Shown here piece by piece: positions 1 through 6,463 of a stretch of 38,216 bases of DNA. A program made the position numbers and the translations under genes. The notes beneath the pieces are model-generated. The model was not told the origin of the DNA. It ran no database searches and saw only the letters and a list, made by a program, of their open reading frames with translations. This DNA comes from Prochlorococcus sp. AG-347-K22 (lineage in GTDB: Bacteria > Cyanobacteriota > Cyanobacteriia > PCC-6307 > Cyanobiaceae), in assembly GCA_003281285.1 (NCBI GenBank), contig QCCJ01000006.1:1-38216 (forward strand), given 5' to 3'. Each line of letters begins with the position of its first letter. Positions within the stretch are counted from its first letter, which is position 1.

Positions 1-539
1 AAAGTGTAATTGATGAATTACAAACTTTAGCTGACTCAAGCAGTAATGAAAAAAGGTCGAAAGGCAGAAGAGGTCTCAAGTTATTAAAAGAATTAAGAGA
101 TTTATATGGGAGAAGACTTGTAATAAACCCAACAAAGTATGAAGGTAATGGGGTAGATGAAAAACTCCTTAAAATTACTGAGGATATGACAGGAACTTTA
201 ATTACGGCTGATTATAATCTTTCTCAGATAGCTGAAGTTAAAGAATTAAAAGTTATGAATTTGAGTGATTTGGTTATTGCTTTAAGGCCAGAAGTACAAC
301 CAGGAGAGTCACTTAATATAAAAATCGTGAGAGAAGGCAAAGAAAAAATGCAAGGCATTGGATATTTAGATGACGGCACAATGGTTGTTATTGATGAGGC
401 AAAGAATTTTGTTGGAAGTAGATTAGATATTGTCATCACAGGTGCATTACAAACTCCTACTGGAAGAATGGTCTTTGGAAAACTAATAAATAATCCTGAG
501 TCAAACAAATCTTTTAAATCACCAGCGACACAGGGCTAA
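1..539 (+). CDS. PIN-TRAM domain membrane protein (YacL-like), 3' part
   Basis: The reading frame is open from base 3 to the stop at 537-539, so the gene begins outside the window. The visible part carries the end of a PIN nuclease-like domain, including the segment ITADYNLSQIAEV, which matches the last conserved Asp region of PIN domains. A TRAM domain follows, with QPGESL, GIGYLDDGTMVVI and TGRMVFGKL. This order matches the YacL family, which in full-length members has N-terminal membrane helices before PIN and TRAM. PIN domains are usually RNases and TRAM binds RNA, so RNA processing or binding is likely but unproven. The ATG at 186 is internal to the frame and should not be used as the start. 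The clpR gene follows after about 40 bases in the same direction. Confidence 0.85.
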   Translation, partial: SVIDELQTLADSSSNEKRSKGRRGLKLLKELRDLYGRRLVINPTKYEGNGVDEKLLKITEDMTGTLITADYNLSQIAEVKELKVMNLSDLVIALRPEVQPGESLNIKIVREGKEKMQGIGYLDDGTMVVIDEAKNFVGSRLDIVITGALQTPTGRMVFGKLINNPESNKSFKSPATQG

Positions 540-579
540 ATCTAGCTAGAATCAGTTCAATCTTAATTTTGTGATACAA

Positions 580-1242
580 ATGACTGTATCTGCTCCTTAT
601 TACGGCGAAAACACCGTTATGAGGACCCCGCCCCCAGATCTCCCCTCTCTTTTACTGAAAGAGCGAATTGTTTATCTTGGTTTACCATTATTTTCAGATG
701 ATGATGCGAAAAGACAACTAGGAATGGATGTTACTGAGCTAATCATTGCTCAACTTCTTTATTTAGAGTTTGAGGATCCAGAAAAACCAATCTATTTCTA
801 TATCAATTCAACTGGGACAAGTTGGTACACTGGTGACGCAGTAGGTTTTGAAACAGAAGCTTTCGCTATCTGCGATACAATAAGCTATATTAAGCCTCCA
901 GTACACACGATATGTATCGGACAAGCAATGGGGACTGCTGCAGTTATTCTTTCATCTGGTACTAAGGGACAAAGAGCCGCTCTTCCACACGCTTCTATTG
1001 TTTTGCATCAACCTATAAGCGGAGCAAGAGGTCAAGCAACCGATATCCAAATAAGAGCTGAGGAAGTTTTGAAAAATAAAAAATCAATGTTGGAGATTTT
1101 ATCTCGCAATACTGGAAAGACCATTGAAGAACTCTCAAAAGATTCTGACAGGATGAGTTATCTCAACCCACAAGAAGCCCTAGATTATGGAGTTATCGAT
1201 AGAATACTCACAAGTCAAAAAGATCTACCAAATAAAATTTAA
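580..1242 (+). CDS. clpR: ClpR, inactive ClpP-like subunit of the cyanobacterial Clp protease
   Basis: This is a ClpP-family protein of 220 residues from ATG 580. A GTG at 571 is in frame and would add three residues (the residue numbers here use that start). ATG is preferred because family N-termini run into APYYG shortly after Met. The catalytic Ser position has become Gly (GQAMGTAA, about G121) and the catalytic Asp position is Met (about M195), while His146 in LHQP remains. There is also an extra stretch, TSWYTGDAVGFETEAF, after the glycine-rich loop. These losses are what is known for ClpR, which assembles with ClpP3 into a mixed heptameric ring and has no peptidase activity of its own. 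clpP3 follows 24 bases downstream, as in other cyanobacteria. Some annotations call this clpP4. Confidence 0.88.
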   Translation: MTVSAPYYGENTVMRTPPPDLPSLLLKERIVYLGLPLFSDDDAKRQLGMDVTELIIAQLLYLEFEDPEKPIYFYINSTGTSWYTGDAVGFETEAFAICDTISYIKPPVHTICIGQAMGTAAVILSSGTKGQRAALPHASIVLHQPISGARGQATDIQIRAEEVLKNKKSMLEILSRNTGKTIEELSKDSDRMSYLNPQEALDYGVIDRILTSQKDLPNKI

Positions 1243-1266
1243 CACTCACAAAACTATTTTAAAATC

Positions 1267-1878
1267 ATGCCAATAGGAACTCCAAGCGTGCCTTACAGAC
1301 TTCCAGGAAGTCAATACGAAAGATGGGTCGACATATATACAAGATTAGGTGTTGAAAGAATTCTTTTTCTTGGACAAGAAGTGAATGATGGTATTGCTAA
1401 TAGCCTTGTTGCACAAATGCTTTATTTAGATTCTGATGATAATTCCAAACCCATCTATCTGTATATAAATAGCCCAGGAGGATCAGTAACTGCTGGCTTG
1501 GCAATTTATGACACTATTAAATACGTAAAAAGTGATGTAGTAACCATATGCGTAGGCCTCGCAGCCTCCATGGGAGCGTTCCTATTGGCCGCTGGTACAA
1601 AAGGTAAAAGAGTTGCTTTGCCTCACAGCAGAATAATGATTCATCAACCCTTAGGAGGGACATCTCAACGCCAAGCAAGTGATATTGAAATAGAAGCTAA
1701 GGAAATTTTAAGAATTAAAGATATGTTAAACATGTCTATGGCAGATATGACAGGCCAATCATTTGAGAAAATTGAAAAGGATACTGATAGAGATTATTTT
1801 CTAAGTGCGGAAGAAGCAAAAAATTATGGATTAATTGATAGAGTAATTACACATCCAAGCGAAGCAAATCAGTCTTAA
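1267..1878 (+). CDS. clpP3: ClpP3, proteolytic subunit of Clp protease
   Basis: This is a ClpP serine peptidase of 203 residues, the usual length. The full catalytic triad is visible: Ser101 in GLAASMGAF, His126 in IMIHQPLGG and Asp176 in DRDYFLS. The glycine-rich strand region [11 protein letters not shown] is intact. ClpP rings work with a Hsp100 unfoldase (ClpC or ClpX) to degrade unfolded or tagged proteins in the cytosol. It lies directly after clpR in the same direction, and the pair forms the ClpP3/R core in cyanobacteria. The start ATG at 1267 gives a normal N-terminus. Paralogue assignment as clpP3 rests on the operon with clpR. Confidence 0.9.
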   Translation: MPIGTPSVPYRLPGSQYERWVDIYTRLGVERILFLGQEVNDGIANSLVAQMLYLDSDDNSKPIYLYINSPGGSVTAGLAIYDTIKYVKSDVVTICVGLAASMGAFLLAAGTKGKRVALPHSRIMIHQPLGGTSQRQASDIEIEAKEILRIKDMLNMSMADMTGQSFEKIEKDTDRDYFLSAEEAKNYGLIDRVITHPSEANQS

Positions 1879-1988
1879 ACTTTCTAAATTAATATTTTAA
1901 TTTTAATTTTTTAAATTAATAATTTTTTGGTTTATTGCCACCTTAATGTCTAAAATACTAATTATCAAATGCAAAGAAGCTACAACTA

Positions 1989-2978
1989 ATGACCCAACTC
2001 TTTTACGACACAGATGCAGATCTAAGTCTTTTAAATAACAAAACAATAGCGATTATTGGATATGGATCACAAGGTCATGCACATGCCCTAAATCTTAAAG
2101 ATAGCGGTATGGATGTAATTGTTGGATTATATAAAGGAAGTAAGTCTGAAAGCAAAGCTATTAGCGATGGACTACAAGTCTTTAGCGTTTCTGAGGCTTG
2201 CGAAAAAGCAGACTGGATTATGATTCTCCTCCCTGATGAGTTTCAGAAAGAGGTTTACCTTAAAGAAATAGAACCAAACTTAAAAGAAGGAAAGATACTA
2301 AGTTTTGCTCATGGCTTCAATATAAGATTCGGACTTATCAAACCTCCTAGTTTTGTTGATGTTGTAATGATTGCCCCAAAAGGACCTGGACACACTGTTC
2401 GTTGGGAATATCAAAACGGTCAAGGAGTTCCAGCACTGTTTGCAGTTGAGCAGGATTCTTCCGGAAGCGCAAGATCATTGGCAATGGCTTACGCTAAAGG
2501 GATTGGCGGAACGAGAGCTGGGATTCTTGAAACAAATTTCAAAGAAGAGACAGAAACTGATTTATTTGGCGAACAAGCGGTTTTGTGCGGAGGATTATCA
2601 GAACTGGTTAAATCAGGATTCGAAACTCTTGTTGAGGCAGGTTATCAACCCGAACTTGCTTACTTCGAATGCTTACATGAAGTTAAACTTATTGTTGATT
2701 TGATGGTGAAGGGAGGTTTATCTCAAATGAGAGATTCCATTTCAAATACTGCAGAATATGGAGATTATGTAAGTGGTAAAAGACTTATCAATAGTGATAC
2801 AAAGAAAGAAATGCAGAAAATTCTAAAAGATATTCAAGATGGGACTTTCGCTAAGAATTTTGTGGAAGAATGCGATAAAAACAAACCCTTAATGACAAAA
2901 TTAAGAGAAGAAAACTCAAAACATGAAATTGAGAAAGTGGGTAAAGGTCTGCGCTCGATGTTCAGTTGGCTGAAATAA
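1989..2978 (+). CDS. ilvC: Ketol-acid reductoisomerase (class I)
   Basis: It converts acetolactate or acetohydroxybutyrate to the dihydroxy acid precursors of valine, leucine and isoleucine, using NADPH and Mg2+. The 329-residue length is typical of the short class I form. The N-terminal Rossmann motif is [13 protein letters not shown] (residues 24-36). His108 in FAHGFNI and the metal ligands Asp191 and Glu195 in [13 protein letters not shown] are visible. The C-terminal helical domain is complete, with [12 protein letters not shown]. It starts at ATG 1989 after a 110-base gap following clpP3. That gap is AT-rich and includes TTGCCA at about 1937 as a possible -35, but no convincing -10. Its end overlaps the start of cbiB. 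Confidence 0.96.
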   Translation: MTQLFYDTDADLSLLNNKTIAIIGYGSQGHAHALNLKDSGMDVIVGLYKGSKSESKAISDGLQVFSVSEACEKADWIMILLPDEFQKEVYLKEIEPNLKEGKILSFAHGFNIRFGLIKPPSFVDVVMIAPKGPGHTVRWEYQNGQGVPALFAVEQDSSGSARSLAMAYAKGIGGTRAGILETNFKEETETDLFGEQAVLCGGLSELVKSGFETLVEAGYQPELAYFECLHEVKLIVDLMVKGGLSQMRDSISNTAEYGDYVSGKRLINSDTKKEMQKILKDIQDGTFAKNFVEECDKNKPLMTKLREENSKHEIEKVGKGLRSMFSWLK

Positions 2979-3991
2979 ATTTATTTTTAATATTCCTTGG
3001 ATCGATTGGTTTTGATTTATTGATCGGCGATCCAAGATTTTTAATACACCCTGTTCAAGTAATTGGCTTTTACATAAAAAAAATATCTGATTACCTCATA
3101 AATAATTTTGGGAAAAATAAAAATATATTGTTTTGGGGAGGTTTAATCATAGCTATATCGACCATTGGAATGAGTTTTGGTTTAGGTAAATTGATAGAAC
3201 TCAGTTATTTTCAATCAAGAAATAATTTTTTTAGTGGATTGCTAATTTTTTTTGGACTTTCAAGTTGTATTGCGACTAAGGGACTTATTTCAAGTGTTAA
3301 AGATATTGTAGATCTAATAGAACGCGAAGCAATCAATGACCAAAATAAGATAATCATCAAAGAGAAGGTACAAAGGATAGTAAGTAGGGATGTAAGTTCA
3401 TCTTCTTTAGAACATCTTTTGAGATCAAGTACAGAGAGTCTTACTGAAAATTCTGTTGATGGAATATTTGGGCCATTATTTTGGATTTTTATTGGAATTT
3501 TTTTTATGAAATTTTCAATTTTTCTGCCAGGTCCTTTATCACTTGGTTTTTCTTATAAAGCCATAAGTACCTTAGATTCAATGATAGGTTACAAATATGA
3601 TTATTTTAGATATTTAGGTTTTTTCAGTGCAAAAATCGAAGATATTTTTACATTTGTTCCTTCAAGATTAGTTTTAATCACATTACCTTTAGTTAGTCCC
3701 AAAATTAATGAGTATGGATCAATCATAAAAAAAAGCTATCTTGATGGTAAAAAATATGATTCGCCTAATGCTGGGATTTCAGAAGCTATATTTGCTTATA
3801 TTTCTGGTGTAAAATTGGGAGGTAAAAGTAAATATAAAAATGAGATTATTGAAAAGCCAATGATCAATGCGAATGGAGATAATTGCACTGAAGAAAAAAT
3901 TAAATTAATTTGTCAACTAATTTTGAGATTACAATTTTTATGGATAATAATTTTTGTCTTTATTTTTTTTATAATTTCAACTTTAATTTAA
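2966..3991 (+). CDS. cbiB: Adenosylcobinamide-phosphate synthase (CbiB/CobD)
   Basis: It is an inner-membrane enzyme of the cobalamin pathway that joins aminopropanol (or its phosphate) to adenosylcobyric acid. The 341-residue length fits the family. Early motifs [16 protein letters not shown] (residues 15-30) and [15 protein letters not shown] (central) are family signatures, and there are several hydrophobic segments including one at the C-terminus. The start is TTG 2966, which overlaps ilvC by 13 bases; no ATG in this frame lies before the GDP motif. Translational coupling to ilvC is therefore likely. Prochlorococcus makes a pseudocobalamin form of B12 (general knowledge), and this gene fits that capacity. 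Confidence 0.9.
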   Translation: MAEINLFLIFLGSIGFDLLIGDPRFLIHPVQVIGFYIKKISDYLINNFGKNKNILFWGGLIIAISTIGMSFGLGKLIELSYFQSRNNFFSGLLIFFGLSSCIATKGLISSVKDIVDLIEREAINDQNKIIIKEKVQRIVSRDVSSSSLEHLLRSSTESLTENSVDGIFGPLFWIFIGIFFMKFSIFLPGPLSLGFSYKAISTLDSMIGYKYDYFRYLGFFSAKIEDIFTFVPSRLVLITLPLVSPKINEYGSIIKKSYLDGKKYDSPNAGISEAIFAYISGVKLGGKSKYKNEIIEKPMINANGDNCTEEKIKLICQLILRLQFLWIIIFVFIFFIISTLI

Positions 3992-4009
3992 TAATAAATT
4001 AGTTTTAAA

Positions 4010-4282
4010 ATGACTAAGATAAATTATAAAAATTCTATGCAAGAAAACAGCTCTCCAATAGAAAATCAAAATGATGATTTTACTAATACATCATCAACTG
4101 ATAATGAATACTCAAAATGGGTAGACAATCAGGGAGATGAAGTAAAGAATGTTTTTGGATTTAATAGCAGTGCTGAACTTGTAAATGGTAGAGCAGCAAT
4201 GATCGGATTTTTAATGCTCATATTAACCGAGTTGGTTTTTAGCGGCAGACCTGTAACTTCTTCAATTTTTGGTATTAATTAA
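4010..4282 (+). CDS. hli: High-light-inducible protein (Hli/Scp, one-helix LHC-like)
   Basis: This 90-residue protein has a polar Asn/Ser-rich N-terminal half and one membrane helix. The chlorophyll-binding signature E56LVNGRAAMIGF67 matches ExxNGRxAMxGF of the chlorophyll a/b-binding superfamily, followed by LMLILTELVFSGRPV. Such proteins sit in the thylakoid membrane, bind chlorophyll and carotenoid, and protect photosystems under high light or nutrient stress. The N-terminal extension before the helix is fairly long; an internal ATG at codon 10 is a possible alternative start. It lies 18 bases after cbiB and 2 bases before the next small membrane gene. No clear double HLR1-type operator was seen upstream. 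Confidence 0.9.
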   Translation: MTKINYKNSMQENSSPIENQNDDFTNTSSTDNEYSKWVDNQGDEVKNVFGFNSSAELVNGRAAMIGFLMLILTELVFSGRPVTSSIFGIN

Positions 4283-4284
4283 AA

Positions 4285-4497
4285 ATGGAAGCAAAAAAAT
4301 CTAATCCAATAAAAGTATTCTTATACATATCTGTATGGGTGATTATTTGGGGCACTATAGGATCTTTAGTCGATTTTCCTCTATATAAAAATAAAATCTA
4401 CTTAGAAGGAAGCATATATCAATATCTTACTTTCACAATTACAGCGATTATTTCAATAATATCCGCAAAGTTTTTTTATAAGAAAATTGATTTATAA
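4285..4497 (+). CDS. Small two-helix membrane protein, unknown function
   Basis: The function is not recognised. The 70-residue product has two hydrophobic segments: about residues 11-30 (FLYISVWVIIWGTIGSLV) and about 45-64 (YLTFTITAIISIISAKFFY). Between them is a short loop with FPLYKNKIYLEG, and the C-terminus is basic (KKIDL). It starts 2 bases after hli stops, so the two are probably cotranscribed and the translation of one may feed the other. This suggests, but does not prove, a thylakoid or stress link. Its 3' end overlaps the 3' end of the opposite-strand gene by 6 bases. The hydrophobic pattern and tight spacing argue that it is real. Confidence 0.7.
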   Translation: MEAKKSNPIKVFLYISVWVIIWGTIGSLVDFPLYKNKIYLEGSIYQYLTFTITAIISIISAKFFYKKIDL

Positions 4498-4749
4498 AAA
4501 CTTGTACCTGAATTTCTTGATAATTTTTGCTGGTTCTCTACTTTCATTGGACTCGTAAAGTATCCACTGATGTGTCTCAGTATCATGATCACAACCATAA
4601 TTTCCAGATAGGTTATCGTAACTTGCAAGATATGAATGACAATTTTGGTCTGCTTCAAAAGCAGAGTCATAACCTGTTAGAAAATATATCAAAAATAGAA
4701 CAGTTATTAACAAAAAAAATACTTGAGAAACTAAATTAACTACCTTCAT
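4492..4749 (-). CDS. Small single-helix protein with Cys pair, unknown function
   Basis: The function is not recognised. The 85-residue protein begins with an N-terminal hydrophobic segment (about residues 8-26, SQVFFLLITVLFLIYFLTG), so it is either anchored or exported. The remaining part is soluble and polar with two cysteines (about C37 in DQNCHSYLAS and C53 in NYGCDHDTETHQW), which could form a disulfide if it faces the periplasm or lumen. The C-terminus is basic (KIIKKFRYKFL). It converges on the upstream plus-strand gene with a 6-base overlap. A plus-strand frame and a second minus-strand frame over the same bases look like shadows, since they lack this orderly helix-plus-domain layout. 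Confidence 0.6.
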   Translation of the reverse strand: MKVVNLVSQVFFLLITVLFLIYFLTGYDSAFEADQNCHSYLASYDNLSGNYGCDHDTETHQWILYESNESREPAKIIKKFRYKFL

Positions 4750-4807
4750 AAGATATTCTAAAATTTAAATATATCATCTAATAAAATTTTTCGATCTAAA
4801 AATATAG

Positions 4808-5062
4808 CTAACGACCAACATTAAATACAAAGTCATGGAATTCTTGATTCTTTAAATACAGGATGACTAGCAATACTAAAATCATATTTAAGCCTATTAC
4901 TATTGATCCAAAAATATTTATTTGTTTTTTACCTGGCAAAGTGTAAGTAAATTTCTTGCCTTTAAGAAAACCAGCTAAGCCTTTTTTTTCTTGTTTTGTT
5001 TCTTTTATTTGAGTATTTTGAGTATTATTCTTAACTTCATTATTAGAAAAACCTTTTACCAT
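4808..5062 (-). CDS. Small membrane-anchored protein, unknown function
   Basis: The function is not recognised. The 84-residue product has a polar N-terminal half rich in Asn, Gln, Lys and Thr (residues 1-48), including KKGLAGFLKGKKFTY. One strongly hydrophobic helix follows (about residues 49-69, NIFGSIVIGLNMILVLLVILYL), then a short tail QEFHDFVFNVGR. The layout suggests a single-pass protein with a basic cytoplasmic N-terminus. It belongs to a run of three minus-strand small genes between hli and HU, separated by 50-60 bases, so they may be cotranscribed. Confidence 0.6.
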   Translation of the reverse strand: MVKGFSNNEVKNNTQNTQIKETKQEKKGLAGFLKGKKFTYTLPGKKQINIFGSIVIGLNMILVLLVILYLKNQEFHDFVFNVGR

Positions 5063-5116
5063 TACAAATTCAATAACAAATTAATAATATTCCAAAAATA
5101 TAAATTATTTTAATAA

Positions 5117-5428
5117 TTAACAATTTTTAATCACATATGGGATCATTAATGAAATTTTCTCATTTGATGAATTATTAAAAAAATAAGCTTCAATAATTTC
5201 CGTTTGCAGCCCCAATAAACTAGATTGACATTTAAATCTATTTTGGTCAAATACTACTAATTGAAGTTTTTCTATTTCAGAAACTAATTCTTTACATAGT
5301 TGGATTCGAGAATCTTTAAAACAATCACTAGATTGTTTTAAAATTTTAGACTTTGTTGGTATTGTTTCTGCCATAAGGAAATTTGATAATAATAAAAATT
5401 TTAAGAATAAAATAGTTAAAAATTTCAT
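5117..5428 (-). CDS. Small exported protein with cysteines, unknown function
   Basis: The function is not recognised. The first 20 residues look like a signal peptide: basic start MKFL, hydrophobic core ILFLKFLLLSNFL and a cleavage-like MAET. The mature part of about 80 residues has four cysteines (SSDCF, QLCKEL, FKCQSS and the C-terminal NC), enough for two disulfides. The middle is predicted helical by eye. It would act in the periplasm or thylakoid lumen. It lies upstream of the 84-residue gene on the same strand. No similar family could be named. Confidence 0.6.
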   Translation of the reverse strand: MKFLTILFLKFLLLSNFLMAETIPTKSKILKQSSDCFKDSRIQLCKELVSEIEKLQLVVFDQNRFKCQSSLLGLQTEIIEAYFFNNSSNEKISLMIPYVIKNC

Positions 5429-5504
5429 TACTTTTTAAGATTTCAAAATTTTGGATACTAAGGCAGAAGTTTTGGTCATTGATCTAATTACATCATATTG
5501 CAAT

Positions 5505-5530
5505 AAAAAAAGATGCCCTAAAAGAGCACC
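5505..5530 (-). terminator. Rho-independent terminator of the HU gene
   Basis: Read on the minus strand, GGTGCTC and GGGCATC form a 7-base stem allowing two G-U pairs, with the 5-base loop TTTTA. Seven T follow directly (5511 down to 5505). It lies 32 bases after the HU stop codon, in the expected position and direction. Confidence 0.75.
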
Positions 5531-5562
5531 TTGTTATTAAAGGAAGAAATAGATTAAAAAGA

Positions 5563-5838
5563 TTACCCTTGAACTCTATCCTTAAAAAGTTTACCTGCAG
5601 AGAATGTTGGAACTCTTTTAGCGGGTATTGCTATTTTTTCGCCTGTCTTAGGGTTTAATCCCTGTCTTGCAGAACGATCTCTTGGTTCAAAAGAACCAAA
5701 TCCTAGTAAAGAGACTTTTTTGCCTTCCACTACTGAATCAACAATAGTTTCAATAGCTGCATCAACAACTAAAGAAACATCCGTTTTTGTGAGCTCTGTA
5801 CGAGCTGCAACAAGATTTACTAAATCAGCTTTGTTCAT
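5563..5838 (-). CDS. hup: DNA-binding protein HU
   Basis: This 91-residue protein matches the HU/IHF family in full. It begins MNKADLVNLVAA and ends with SAGKLFKDRVQG. The core GFGSFEPRDRSARQGLNPKT and KRVPTFSAGKLF, which hold the DNA-clasping arm and the final helix, are conserved. HU bends and compacts DNA as a dimer in the nucleoid. It is a single gene between two intergenic spaces, with its own promoter (about 5907-5935) and terminator (5505-5530). The GC-poor bases around it are normal for the window. Confidence 0.96.
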   Translation of the reverse strand: MNKADLVNLVAARTELTKTDVSLVVDAAIETIVDSVVEGKKVSLLGFGSFEPRDRSARQGLNPKTGEKIAIPAKRVPTFSAGKLFKDRVQG

Positions 5839-5906
5839 TGAAATTTAAATTAAAGCTAAGGGTTAAAAAAAGAATTTAAATCGAGTTTTAAACCTCGAAC
5901 TTTCAC

Positions 5907-5935
5907 ATCATATGGAGCAAATACAAATACGGCAA
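5907..5935 (-). promoter_or_regulatory. Sigma-70 type promoter of HU, with hairpin near the transcript start
   Basis: On the minus strand, TTGCCG (5935-5930) and TATGAT (5912-5907) are spaced by exactly 17 bases, close to the bacterial consensus. The start of transcription would be near 5900, giving a leader of about 60 bases. Positions 5881-5898, right at the predicted 5' end, form an inverted repeat with arms TCGAG and CTCGA, which may protect the 5' end of the mRNA. Confidence 0.65.
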
Positions 5936-6463
5936 CCGAAAATGCCGGCGGCGCAAAGCTTTATACAAATTTTAGGGACATTTTTAGCAACATTATTTAT
6001 TTTTTGTAGCCGCGCTTTTTCATTTATAAAAAAAAGCCTCTTCATTTAGAGAATAGCAAAAAGCATTGGTAGCACTGGATTTAGCATTAAAAATCTAACT
6101 ACATTTAGCAAAGGGGGGAAATATTAAAGGGGGGTGAATTTAAGAATTTGAGTTATTTATTATGTTTTATTAATTTTCAGATATATTTCCTTCTCATCAC
6201 ATGAAAAAACACAATTTGTATTTTGAAATCAAGAAAAATCTTGTTTTATCATTATCAGACTTTTTCTATAAATCGTTTGATTCACTGAGTAGATGGATGG
6301 ATAAATTGCCATAAATGAAAAAATTAATACTCTCCAAGATCTAATAAAGTTGATTAGTGAAGCCTTAAATTTGAGTTTTTTTTTTAATTTTGCATCTATT
6401 ATTCAAATATCAGTAATTTAAATAAATTATCTCAATATTTAACTAATCAATGATAAAGAGAAA
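5936..6463. other. Long intergenic region between HU and glgX
   Basis: This is the largest gap in the window. The part next to the HU promoter has an unusually GC-rich patch (GCCGGCGGCGC, about 5945-5955). Two runs of six G lie at 6113-6118 and 6129-6134. A possible 37-codon gene lies at 6201-6314 (listed separately). A run of ten T is at 6376-6385. The last 80 bases before glgX are very AT-rich, with no promoter that can be named confidently. No tRNA, known riboswitch or repeat family was recognised. Confidence 0.6.
6201..6314 (+). CDS. Possible 37-residue small protein, unknown function
   Basis: An ATG at 6201 opens a frame of 37 codons ending with TAA at 6312-6314. The product has a basic start (MKKHNLYFEIKKN) and then an ordered, protein-like second half (LSLSDFFYKSFDSLSRWMDK LP), with aromatic residues spaced as in an amphipathic helix. 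There is no strong ribosome-binding site, but many genes in this window also lack one. A ten-T tract lies about 60 bases downstream. No family can be named. The case rests on the composition, which is unlike the surrounding AT-rich noncoding bases, and on the otherwise unexplained 625-base gap. It could be chance. Confidence 0.4.
   Translation: MKKHNLYFEIKKNLVLSLSDFFYKSFDSLSRWMDKLP

Noticed and set aside
1925..1975. Possible ilvC promoter beginning with TTGCCA
   Set aside because: No -10 box of good quality lies at 16-18 bases; TAATTA and TACTAA are both poor.
2371..2703. Open frame of 110 codons on the plus strand inside ilvC
   Set aside because: It lies wholly inside a complete, motif-rich ilvC in another frame and has no recognisable features.
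4527..4739. Plus-strand and second minus-strand frames opposite the 85-residue gene
   Set aside because: They compete with the frame that has a clear N-terminal helix and a soluble Cys-containing part. The choice is not certain, but only one is likely real.
6230..6247. Hairpin CAAGA/TCTTG followed by TTTT
   Set aside because: The stem is only 5 bases and AT-rich, and it lies inside the possible 37-codon gene, so it is weak as a terminator.
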